Below, one piece after another: positions 8,125-15,086 of a stretch of DNA of 33,453 bases (positions within the stretch are counted from its first letter, which is position 1; the number at the start of each line of letters is the position of its first letter). Source of the stretch: an uncultured Blautia sp. (GTDB lineage Bacteria; Bacillota; Clostridia; Lachnospirales; Lachnospiraceae); contig URVB01000042.1 of the NCBI GenBank assembly GCA_900551075.1, forward strand, positions 1 to 33,453, in the 5' to 3' direction. The translations under genes were made by a program, and so were the position numbers. Under the pieces are notes generated by a model. That model was not told where the DNA came from. It saw nothing but the letters and a program-made list of their open reading frames with translations, and ran no database searches.

Positions 8125-9159
8125 ATGGGAGCAAAATCACAGAAAGTAAAAAGAAAAATTAATGGAAATTCCTTCCTGCTTTTGATTACGATTGTCTTAT
8201 TTTTTGTTATGTACATAGCAGGCGTTATCATTTTTAATGAGCAGGGCTTCGGGAAAGTACAGAACTTTTTGAATCTCTTTATTTCCAATGCCGGGCTGAT
8301 TGTTATTGCTTCCGGTATGACGGTAGTCATGATTACAGGCGGCATTGATATTTCAGTAGGTTCTTTAGTTGCCCTTACCTGTATGGTGCTTGCATGGACT
8401 ATGGAAATGAAGGGAATGGGTGCAATTGCCGCAACCATTCTGGTATTGCTCATGGGTGTTGTGTTCGGACTGGTACAGGGCTTTTTGGTTGCCTACCTGA
8501 ATATCCAGCCGTTTATCGTAACCCTGGCCGGCATGTTCTTTGCAAGAGGTATGACGGCGATCGTTTCTACAGATATGATCAGTATTACCAATGAAACCTT
8601 TCTTGCATGGGCAAAATATAAAATTTATTTCCCGTTTGGCGGATATATGAACAGAAAAGGCGTTATGATCTATCCGTACATCTATCCCAGTGTAGTGGTC
8701 GCAATGATCGTTCTGGTATTGGTTTTTGTAATGCTGCGTTATACCAAATTCGGACGTTCCATTTATGCAGTGGGCGGAAATGAACAGTCTGCGCTTTTAA
8801 TGGGTCTGAACGTTAAGAGAACAAAACTGAAGGCATACGTTCTGAGCAGTACTCTCTGCGGTCTGGGAGGCTTTCTGTTCTGTCTGAACACCTGTGCAGG
8901 TTTCGTAGAGCAGGCAAAGGGTTTGGAAATGGATGCGATTGCATCCGCGGTTATCGGCGGTACGCTGCTGACAGGCGGTGTCGGAAATGTATTTGGTTCC
9001 CTGTTCGGTGTATTGATCAAGGGTACCATTGAAGCATTTATTACATTCCAGGGTACTTTGTCCTCCTGGTGGACCAGAATTACGATCGCCGTACTTCTGT
9101 GCTTCTTCATCGTTCTTCAGAGTATTTTTGCAGCTATTAAAGAAAAGGGAAAGCATTAA
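8125..9159 (+). CDS. yjfF: Sugar ABC importer permease (YjfF-like)
   Basis: This 344-residue second permease of the importer is a multi-spanning RbsC-class protein with MTVVMITGGIDISVGSLV, NIQPFIVTLAGMFFARGM and AIASAVIGGTLLTGGVGN. The ATG at 8125 is preferred over 8110 because GGGGTGG (8112-8118) is well spaced before it; the 8110 start lies inside the preceding gene with no ribosome site. It is the last gene of the importer and is followed by a terminator. Confidence 0.92.
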   Translation: MGAKSQKVKRKINGNSFLLLITIVLFFVMYIAGVIIFNEQGFGKVQNFLNLFISNAGLIVIASGMTVVMITGGIDISVGSLVALTCMVLAWTMEMKGMGAIAATILVLLMGVVFGLVQGFLVAYLNIQPFIVTLAGMFFARGMTAIVSTDMISITNETFLAWAKYKIYFPFGGYMNRKGVMIYPYIYPSVVVAMIVLVLVFVMLRYTKFGRSIYAVGGNEQSALLMGLNVKRTKLKAYVLSSTLCGLGGFLFCLNTCAGFVEQAKGLEMDAIASAVIGGTLLTGGVGNVFGSLFGVLIKGTIEAFITFQGTLSSWWTRITIAVLLCFFIVLQSIFAAIKEKGKH

Positions 9160-9169
9160 GCAGAATTTG

Positions 9170-9201
9170 ATCACCCGGGGGTTTTCTCCGGGTGATTTTT
9201 G
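9170..9201 (+). terminator. Intrinsic terminator after the importer operon
   Basis: ATCACCCGG (9170-9178) pairs with CCGGGTGAT (9188-9196), followed by TTTTG. Confidence 0.85.
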
Positions 9202-9208
9202 TAAAAAC

Positions 9209-9234
9209 AACTTGTACATACGTACGTACAAGTT
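9209..9234. promoter_or_regulatory. Palindromic AraR-like operator
   Basis: A 26-bp near-perfect palindrome begins AACTTGTAC and ends GTACAAGTT, with only one pair of positions breaking symmetry. TTGTAC/GTACAA half-sites are the core of known AraR boxes (Bacillus type TTGTACGTACAA); here the outer half-sites are further apart and the inner TACGTAC makes an overlapping second box. It lies immediately upstream of the araR-like gene, suggesting autoregulation and arabinose-responsive control of araR-araA-kinase. Confidence 0.8.
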
Positions 9235-9241
9235 GTAGCAT
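9212..9241 (+). promoter_or_regulatory. Candidate araR promoter overlapped by the operator
   Basis: TTGTAC (9212-9217) and TAGCAT (9236-9241) have 18-bp spacing. The palindromic operator covers the -35 and spacer, so a bound repressor would block polymerase. The hexamers are imperfect. Confidence 0.45.
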
Positions 9242-9261
9242 AAAGAAAGGAGGGAAGAGAG

Positions 9262-10353
9262 ATGACTGAAGCGGGAAAACCAAAATATTTTACATTAATG
9301 GAACAGTTAAAAAGCGATATTTTGTCCGGAGATATTCGGCCCGGACAGAAGCTTCCTTCAGAAAATGAGCTTTCTTCCCAATATTCGCTGAGCCGGCATA
9401 CGGTGCGGAAGGCCCTTAATATTCTGGCACAGGAAGGCTATGTGGAAGCATTTCATGGAAAAGGTACCTTCTGCTCCGAAAACATACGCCATATGCGAAA
9501 GTCAAAAAACATTGCGGTTGTTACGACTTATATTTCCGATTATATCTTTCCGAGGCTGATTCAGGGGATGGATAAGGTATTGTCCCGGAACGGGTATAGT
9601 ATTATTCTGAAAAATACCGGAAACAGCCGACAGAAGGAAGCAAAATGTCTGGAGGAGCTGCTTAAGAAGGATATCGACGGCCTGATCATTGAGCCAAGCA
9701 AAAGCCAGTTGATCTGCCGCCACAGGAGCATATACCGGAACTTTGAGAAATATGGAATCCCCTATATTTTTATTCAGGGAATTTATATGGAAATGAAGGA
9801 GCATCCGCATATTCTTATGGATGATGCAAGAGGGGGATATCTGGTTACAAAGTATCTGCTGGATACGGGCCACCGGAGAATTGCAGGTTTTTTTAAGGCG
9901 GATGATATTCAGGGGATCGAACGGCATAAGGGCTATGTATGGGCCTTGCAGGAAGCAGGAGTACCCTATAACCCGGATGATGTGGTATGGTTCCATACCG
10001 AAGACCGCAAACATAAGCCGGCCATGATGGCGAGGTTTATGGCAGAGAGCGGGAAGCTGCCGGAGGGAATTGTATGCTACAATGACCAGATTGCAGTGCT
10101 GGTTATGGAGGAACTGGAAAGTCAGGGGATTCGGATTCCGGAAGAAATATCAGTGACCGGATATGACAATTCCCTCTATGCACAGAGAGGCAATGGAATT
10201 ACAACGATTGCACATCCGCAGGAGAAGCTGGGAGAAATGGCGGCGGAGCTGATACTGGAGAAGCTGAACGGTGTTTCGGAAAACGACAGTCATGTGGAAC
10301 GGCTGATCCGGCCGGAGCTGATCGTCCGCGGCTCCTGCAGAAGCCGGCTGTAG
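9262..10353 (+). CDS. araR: AraR arabinose repressor (GntR head, LacI-type effector domain)
   Basis: This 363-residue regulator has the chimeric build of AraR. Residues about 5-72 are a GntR-type winged helix (DILSGDIRPGQKLPSENELS, SLSRHTVRKALNILAQEGYVE, GKGTF). Residues about 80-363 are a LacI/GalR sugar-binding domain (DGLIIEPSK, LLDTGHRRIAGFFKADDIQG, PEGIVCYNDQIAV, ISVTGYDNS). L-arabinose is the expected inducer. The ATG follows AAGGAGG. A palindromic AraR-type operator precedes the gene and araA follows within 75 bp, so genomic context and architecture agree. Confidence 0.93.
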   Translation: MTEAGKPKYFTLMEQLKSDILSGDIRPGQKLPSENELSSQYSLSRHTVRKALNILAQEGYVEAFHGKGTFCSENIRHMRKSKNIAVVTTYISDYIFPRLIQGMDKVLSRNGYSIILKNTGNSRQKEAKCLEELLKKDIDGLIIEPSKSQLICRHRSIYRNFEKYGIPYIFIQGIYMEMKEHPHILMDDARGGYLVTKYLLDTGHRRIAGFFKADDIQGIERHKGYVWALQEAGVPYNPDDVVWFHTEDRKHKPAMMARFMAESGKLPEGIVCYNDQIAVLVMEELESQGIRIPEEISVTGYDNSLYAQRGNGITTIAHPQEKLGEMAAELILEKLNGVSENDSHVERLIRPELIVRGSCRSRL

Positions 10354-10425
10354 AATAAGAACAGAATTGCGGCTGGTGAAATAGTAGGTAATTAACATTA
10401 TTATAAATTTTAGGAGGATTACAAC

Positions 10426-11922
10426 ATGAAAACAGGAAGAGATTACAAGTTTTGGTTCTGTACAGGCTCTCAGGATCTGTATGGAGATGAGTGCCTGAGA
10501 AAGGTTGCGGAGCATTCCGGAATTATTGTGGAGGAGCTGAACAAATCCGGCGTGCTCCCATTTGAAGTTGTATGGAAGCCAACACTGATCACAAACGAAC
10601 TGATCCGTAAGACCTTCAATGAAGCAAATGCAGATGAGGATTGTGCAGGCATTATCACCTGGATGCACACCTTCTCCCCGGCAAAATCCTGGATTTTGGG
10701 CTTAAAAGAGTACAGAAAGCCTCTGTGCCATCTGCATACACAGTTCAATGAGGAGATTCCGTATGACACCATTGATATGGATTTCATGAATGAAAACCAG
10801 TCTGCGCACGGCGGAAGAGAGTATGGACATATTGTGACCCGCATGGGTATTGAAAGAAAAGTCATTGTAGGACACTGGGCAGACAGAAAGGTACAGATGA
10901 GACTGGCGTCCTGGATGCGCACGGCCATTGGTATTATGGAAAGCAGCCATATCCGTGTATGCCGTGTTGCGGATAACATGAGAAACGTAGCAGTTACCGA
11001 AGGCGATAAAGTGGAAGCACAGATCAAGTTCGGCTGGGAAATTGATGCTTATCCGGTAAATGAAATTGCAGAATATGTACAGGATGTGAAAAAAAGCGAT
11101 ATTGATGTTTTGGTCGAAGAATATTATAATAAATATGAAATTCTTCTTGAGGGACGTGACCCGGAGGAATTTAAACGTCATGTAGCAGTTCAGGCAGGAA
11201 TCGAAATTGGCTTTGAGAAATTCCTGGAAGAAAAGAATTACCAGGCAATTGTTACACATTTTGGTGATTTAGGAGCGCTTCAGCAGCTTCCCGGCCTTGC
11301 AATCCAGAGATTGATGGAAAAAGGCTATGGTTTCGGAGGTGAAGGCGACTGGAAGACTGCCGCTATGGTGCGTCTGATGAAAATCATGACAGCCGGTGTG
11401 AAGGATGCAAAAGGAACATCCTTTATGGAAGACTATACATATAATCTCGTTCCCGGGAAAGAGGGAATTCTGCAGGCCCATATGCTTGAGGTATGCCCGT
11501 CCGTTTCCGAAGGCAAAATCGGCATCAAAGTATGCCCGCTTTCCATGGGTGACAGAGAAGACCCGGCAAGACTTGTATTTACATCTAAGACAGGTCCGGC
11601 AATCGCCGCATCTCTTGTGGATCTGGGAGACCGTTTCCGTCTGATCATCAATGAAGTAGAGTGTAAGAAGGTAGAAAAACCGATGCCGAAGCTTCCGGTA
11701 GGTACTGCATTCTGGACTCCGCAGCCGGATCTGGCAACAGGTGCGGAAGCATGGATTCTGGCAGGCGGTGCACACCATACTGCATTCTCTTATGACCTGA
11801 CTGCCGAACAGATGGGAGACTGGGCAAATGCCATGGGAATCGAAGCTGTTTACATTGACAAAGACACAACGATCCGCAATCTGAAAAACGAGCTGAGATG
11901 GAACAGTATCGCTTACAGATAA
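10426..11922 (+). CDS. araA: L-arabinose isomerase
   Basis: This 498-residue cytoplasmic enzyme converts L-arabinose to L-ribulose and is full length for the family. The metal/catalytic ligands line up with the E. coli enzyme: E306 (GFGGEGDWK), E335 (SFMEDYTY), H352 (AHMLEVCPS) and H450 (GAHHTAF). The N-terminus FWFCTGSQDLYG is characteristic. A TAGGAGG site precedes the ATG. It lies between araR and the ribulokinase and is probably co-transcribed with them. Confidence 0.97.
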   Translation: MKTGRDYKFWFCTGSQDLYGDECLRKVAEHSGIIVEELNKSGVLPFEVVWKPTLITNELIRKTFNEANADEDCAGIITWMHTFSPAKSWILGLKEYRKPLCHLHTQFNEEIPYDTIDMDFMNENQSAHGGREYGHIVTRMGIERKVIVGHWADRKVQMRLASWMRTAIGIMESSHIRVCRVADNMRNVAVTEGDKVEAQIKFGWEIDAYPVNEIAEYVQDVKKSDIDVLVEEYYNKYEILLEGRDPEEFKRHVAVQAGIEIGFEKFLEEKNYQAIVTHFGDLGALQQLPGLAIQRLMEKGYGFGGEGDWKTAAMVRLMKIMTAGVKDAKGTSFMEDYTYNLVPGKEGILQAHMLEVCPSVSEGKIGIKVCPLSMGDREDPARLVFTSKTGPAIAASLVDLGDRFRLIINEVECKKVEKPMPKLPVGTAFWTPQPDLATGAEAWILAGGAHHTAFSYDLTAEQMGDWANAMGIEAVYIDKDTTIRNLKNELRWNSIAYR

Positions 11923-11986
11923 GCGGGCGGATGCGGAATTGTATCCGGCAAAGCCGGATATCACAGAAAATGTTGGAGGATTTACA

Positions 11987-13591
11987 ATGGGTGTAAACGA
12001 AGCAAAAGCAGCAATACAGAACAATAAAACTGCACTCGGTATTGAATTTGGTTCTACCAGAATCAAAGCGGTTCTGGTCAATGACAAAAATGAGCCGATT
12101 GCATCAGGAAGCTATGATTGGGAAAATAAATACGTAAACGGTGTTTGGACTTATGATCTGGAGGATATCTGGAAAGGTCTGCAGGGCAGCTACCGGAATA
12201 TGGCTGAGGATGTTGAGGACAAATACGGAGTTGAGCTTACCAGTATAGGGGCATTTGGCGTCAGTGCCATGATGCATGGCTATATGCCGTTTAATAAAGA
12301 CGGTGAGCTTATGGTTCCTTTCCGTACCTGGAGAAACAATATCACAGGCGAAGCTTCCGGGAAATTAATGGAGCTTTTTCATTACAATATTCCGCAGAGA
12401 TGGAGCATCGCTCATCTTTACCAGGCAATTCTGAACGGAGAAGAGCATGTAAAGGATATTGATTATATTACAACACTGGAAGCTTACATACACTGGAAGC
12501 TGACAGGAAGAAGAATCCTTGGAATCGGAGACGCAGCGGGTATGTTCCCGATCAACAGTGCGACGAAGGATTACAATGAAGAAATGCTGCAGAAATTTGA
12601 CGGGCTGGTGGCGCCATACGGATTTCCGTGGAAGCTGCGTGAAATTCTGCCGGAGGTTATGGTGGCAGGACAGGAGGCCGGCTGTCTGACAGAGGAAGGC
12701 GCAAAGCTTCTGGATGTGACCGGCAGGCTGAAAGCCGGAATTCCTATGTGCCCGCCGGAAGGTGATGCGGGAACCGGAATGGTAGCGACCAACAGCGTGA
12801 AACAGCGAACCGGAAATGTATCTGCGGGAACCTCTGTATTTGCAACAATTGTTTTGGAAAAGGAGCTGTCCAGGGCATATACGGAAATCGATATGGTTGC
12901 GACACCCGCAGGTGATCCGGCAGCAATGGCGCATTCCAATAACTGTACCTCTGATCTGAATGCATGGGTGAATGTATTTAAGGAATTTGCAGAGGCAATG
13001 GGTATGGAAGTGGATATGGACAAGCTGTTTGGTACCCTGTATAATAAGGCAATGGAAGGCGATGCAGACTGCGGCGGGCTTTTGTCCTACTGCTATTTCT
13101 CCGGTGAGCATATGACCGGCTTTGAAGAGGGCTGTCCGTTGTTTGTACGCTCTCCCAAAAGCAAATTCACACTTGCAAACTTTATGAGAAATAATCTGTA
13201 TACCTGCCTTGGCGCAATGCGCGTAGGGCTGAATATCCTGACAGAAAAAGAAAATGTGAAAATTGACAAGCTGTTAGGTCACGGAGGTCTGTTCAGGACC
13301 GAAGGTGTGGGCCAGCAGATTCTGGCGGATGCGGTAAATGCTCCGGTGTCCGTGATGTCCACCGCAGGCGAAGGCGGTGCATGGGGAATTGCCGTCCTTG
13401 CTTCTTATATGGTAAATAAAGAGGAAGGTGAAACTCTTGAGCATTTCCTGGATGAAAAGGTATTTGCCGGAAATGAAGGAAGCACTCTGGAGCCAAAAGC
13501 GGAGGGTGTGGAAGGATTCCATGTATTTATGGAGAGGTATCTGAAGGGAATCCCGATCGAGAGAGCAGCAGTAGATTCCAAAATCTGGTAA
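11987..13591 (+). CDS. L-ribulokinase, FGGY family (clostridial AraK-like)
   Basis: This 534-residue FGGY kinase is expected to phosphorylate L-ribulose made by araA. The N-terminal phosphate-binding loop is GIEFGSTRIKAVL; the probable catalytic base is D260 in PPEGDAGTGM; the C-terminal domain has LLGHGGLFRTEGVGQQ and GEGGAWGIAV. It does not resemble the classical E. coli/Bacillus AraB and looks more like the non-orthologous kinase called AraK in solvent clostridia. The ATG at 11987 follows TTGGAGG; a TTG at 11939 has no ribosome site. An araD epimerase would be needed next and is absent here. Confidence 0.85.
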   Translation: MGVNEAKAAIQNNKTALGIEFGSTRIKAVLVNDKNEPIASGSYDWENKYVNGVWTYDLEDIWKGLQGSYRNMAEDVEDKYGVELTSIGAFGVSAMMHGYMPFNKDGELMVPFRTWRNNITGEASGKLMELFHYNIPQRWSIAHLYQAILNGEEHVKDIDYITTLEAYIHWKLTGRRILGIGDAAGMFPINSATKDYNEEMLQKFDGLVAPYGFPWKLREILPEVMVAGQEAGCLTEEGAKLLDVTGRLKAGIPMCPPEGDAGTGMVATNSVKQRTGNVSAGTSVFATIVLEKELSRAYTEIDMVATPAGDPAAMAHSNNCTSDLNAWVNVFKEFAEAMGMEVDMDKLFGTLYNKAMEGDADCGGLLSYCYFSGEHMTGFEEGCPLFVRSPKSKFTLANFMRNNLYTCLGAMRVGLNILTEKENVKIDKLLGHGGLFRTEGVGQQILADAVNAPVSVMSTAGEGGAWGIAVLASYMVNKEEGETLEHFLDEKVFAGNEGSTLEPKAEGVEGFHVFMERYLKGIPIERAAVDSKIW

Positions 13592-13613
13592 AATTTGATA
13601 TGTCAATGAGATG

Positions 13614-13643
13614 CCCCGGCAGGAATGCCGGGGTACTTTTTTC
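13614..13643 (+). terminator. Intrinsic terminator closing the arabinose operon
   Basis: CCCCGGCA (13614-13621) pairs with TGCCGGGG (13626-13633) around a GGAA tetraloop, followed by TACTTTTTT. Confidence 0.9.
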
Positions 13644-13731
13644 TATATAATTATTCTCCATAAATGAAAAATCAGGAAAAGTAAATACTATTGTATAGAT
13701 GATAATAATGATAGTTGAAAGGAGAATTGTG

Positions 13732-14574
13732 ATGGAACATTTCATTAGACAGGAAATGCTTGAAGAGTTTCGGAAAAAATTATGGGAGGAGGAGAAGTCC
13801 GGAGCAACTGTGGAAAAGTATATCCGCGATCTGGAGGCATTTTACAGATTTATGGGAGAGGGCGGAAATGTCACAAAGGAAGTGATGATTTCCTATAAAG
13901 AATATATCACCGGAAAATACGCACCCTCAAGCGTCAATTCCATGCTGGCCGCTGTGAATACGTTCCTGAGGAGAATGGGATGGCATGAATGTACAGTTAA
14001 GGCCCTGAAAATACAGAAGGAAGCGTTCAGAAGCCAAAAAAAGGAGCTGACTAAGGAAGAATATTACAATCTGCTGGAGGCTGCAAAGCGTAAAGGAAAT
14101 ATGAGGCTGTATCTGATGATGGAGACCCTGTGTGCAACGGGAATCCGCATCAGTGAGCTGCGCTGTATTACGGTGGAGGCTGTCCGGGCCGGATATGCGA
14201 CGGCGTGCAGCAAAGGAAAGCGGCGAACCATTCTTCTGCCTTCAGTGCTCTGCCGGAAATTGCGAAAGTATGTGAAAGAGCAGCAAAAAAAGGAGGGGAT
14301 GATTTTTGTTACAAGAAGTGGAAATGCGGTGGACAGAAGTAATATTGTTCATGATATGAAAAAGCTCTGCGAGGAGGCAGGGGTTCCCAGGGAGAAAATT
14401 TTCCCTCATAATCTGCGCCATCTCTTTGCAACCACTTATTACCGTAAGAAAAAGGATATTACGCACCTGGCTGACCTGCTGGGACATTCAAATATCAACA
14501 CGACCAGGATTTACACCCTTGAAAGCGGTGAGGAGCATGCTCGTCAGATCAACGTATTGGGGCTTGTGATCTGA
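13732..14574 (+). CDS. Tyrosine recombinase, probable DNA invertase for the adjacent promoter switch
   Basis: This 280-residue phage-integrase-family recombinase is short and XerC/D-like, with no arm-binding domain. An N-terminal SAM-like core-binding domain (about 5-95) precedes the catalytic domain. All active-site residues are visible: R139 (ATGIRISELR), K163 (SKGKRR), H226 and R229 (PHNLRH), H252 (LLGHSN), nucleophile Y261 (RIYTLES). The ATG at 13732 follows AAAGGAG; upstream ATGs lack a ribosome site. Its stop is 15 bp from inverted site L of the invertible segment, and site L-R1/R2 architecture (9-bp arms, 6-bp core) suits a tyrosine recombinase. No prophage or transposon genes surround it, so a dedicated phase-variation role is the best reading. 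Confidence 0.9.
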   Translation: MEHFIRQEMLEEFRKKLWEEEKSGATVEKYIRDLEAFYRFMGEGGNVTKEVMISYKEYITGKYAPSSVNSMLAAVNTFLRRMGWHECTVKALKIQKEAFRSQKKELTKEEYYNLLEAAKRKGNMRLYLMMETLCATGIRISELRCITVEAVRAGYATACSKGKRRTILLPSVLCRKLRKYVKEQQKKEGMIFVTRSGNAVDRSNIVHDMKKLCEEAGVPREKIFPHNLRHLFATTYYRKKKDITHLADLLGHSNINTTRIYTLESGEEHARQINVLGLVI

Positions 14575-14589
14575 TATGGTAATATAAAA

Positions 14590-14613
14590 ACCACATAATG
14601 TTTGTTATGTGGT
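14590..14613 (+). repeat. Inversion site L
   Basis: This 24-bp site has arms ACCACATAA and TTATGTGGT around the asymmetric core TGTTTG (14599-14604). The arms are perfect inverted copies (one recombinase protomer each); the core gives direction. Its reverse complement matches R1 and R2 exactly over 24 bp, and over about 31 bp with R1. On the minus strand it is followed by a T run, so its RNA could also act as a weak terminator. Confidence 0.92.
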
Positions 14614-14622
14614 AAATGATTC

Positions 14623-14634
14623 ATACATATGTAT
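14623..14634. repeat. 12-bp palindrome ATACATATGTAT inside the switch
   Basis: A perfect 12-bp palindrome lies about 20 bp downstream of the switch promoter -10 and 10 bp from site L. It could bind a dimeric regulator or recombination accessory protein. In the ON state it would be in the early transcribed leader. Confidence 0.5.
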
Positions 14635-14652
14635 CTGTAGGTAACAAAATTT

Positions 14653-14681
14653 ATTATAACAGACTGCTGTTTTAAATGCAA
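14653..14681 (-). promoter_or_regulatory. Switch promoter (extended -10), pointing away from the pilus genes
   Basis: On the minus strand TTGCAT (14681-14676), a 17-bp spacer and a perfect TATAAT (14658-14653) with an upstream TG (TGTTATAAT) form an extended -10 sigma-A promoter. It is the best promoter in the segment on either strand. Confidence 0.85.
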
Positions 14682-14763
14682 GCTTTATCGTGCACTTTTT
14701 GGTGCACTATTTTTGATGCAATTTTATCCGGTTTTCGGAGAGGATTTTTATAAAATACAAGAC

Positions 14764-14793
14764 AAAAAGACCGGAAGGAGGGTTTTTCCGGCC
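14764..14793 (-). terminator. Minus-strand terminator inside the invertible segment
   Basis: On the minus strand GGCCGGAA (14793-14786) pairs with TTCCGGTC (14776-14769, one G-U pair), followed by TTTTTG. It lies upstream of the switch promoter on the same strand; after inversion it would stop read-through from the recombinase gene and isolate the promoter. Confidence 0.8.
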
Positions 14794-14874
14794 TAAAAAG
14801 AATGCTGGATGTTTCTGTTGAAAATCCGGATGCATTCATTCGGATAAAATATCGTTTCAATCGGTTATTGTGAT

Positions 14875-14906
14875 AAAAGGACTGCTGTGGGCGGTCCTTT
14901 TGTTTT
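14875..14906 (+). terminator. Plus-strand terminator inside the invertible segment
   Basis: AAAAGGACTGC (14875-14885) pairs with GCGGTCCTTTT (14891-14901, one G-U pair), followed by GTTTTG. In this orientation it blocks read-through from the recombinase into the pilus operon, enforcing OFF. Confidence 0.85.
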
Positions 14907-14922
14907 GGGCAGGGAGTGTATT

Positions 14923-14946
14923 ACCACATAACAAACATTATGTGGT
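14923..14946 (-). repeat. Inversion site R1
   Basis: Same 9-bp arms as site L but with core CAAACA (14932-14937), the reverse complement of L's core, so L and R1 are inverted partners. The site is followed by a run of T (to 14951), so its transcript forms a 9-bp hairpin plus U tract resembling a weak terminator or attenuator. Confidence 0.92.
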
Positions 14947-14951
14947 TTTTT

Positions 14952-14975
14952 ACCACATAACAAACATTATGTGGT
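14952..14975 (-). repeat. Inversion site R2 (tandem copy of R1)
   Basis: Identical to R1 over 24 bp and in the same orientation, 29 bp further on. Either copy could pair with L. Recombination between R1 and R2 would delete 29 bp. Confidence 0.9.
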
Positions 14976-15086
14976 AGCGGAATAGCTGCTGTGTGCGGAG
15001 GCCGTTTTGAAAGTATGCATTCTGTCATCAAATGTATCTGGAATTAGCAAATGCAGATGCAAATAAACAAAGGGGGAGAATGTCGA

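Larger units (their letters stand above)
14614..14922. other. Invertible promoter segment (309 bp), OFF orientation shown
   Basis: The segment lies between oppositely oriented copies of a 24-bp recombination site beside a tyrosine recombinase gene. It carries no convincing gene. It holds an outward promoter on the minus strand (14653-14681), a 12-bp palindrome (14623-14634), a minus-strand terminator (14764-14793) and a plus-strand terminator (14875-14906). As assembled, the promoter points to the recombinase and the plus terminator faces the pilus operon, so pilus genes should be silent. Inversion between L and R1 would move the -10 to about 14878-14883 on the plus strand, giving a leader of about 200 nt before the adhesin start. 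Confidence 0.9.

Noticed and set aside
14818..14850. Plus-strand promoter in the invertible segment (TTGAAA with GATAAAAT)
   Set aside because: Spacing is about 19-21 bp, and the 14875-14906 terminator lies immediately downstream.
13732..14975. Prophage or integrative element with att sites
   Set aside because: The only mobility gene is a short recombinase; no excisionase, phage or conjugation genes are nearby, and the repeats are inverted around a promoter rather than direct at element ends.
15007..15035. Fixed promoter just before the adhesin (TTGAAA at 15007)
   Set aside because: The sequence 17 bp downstream is AAATGT, a very poor -10, so it does not undermine the invertible-promoter reading.
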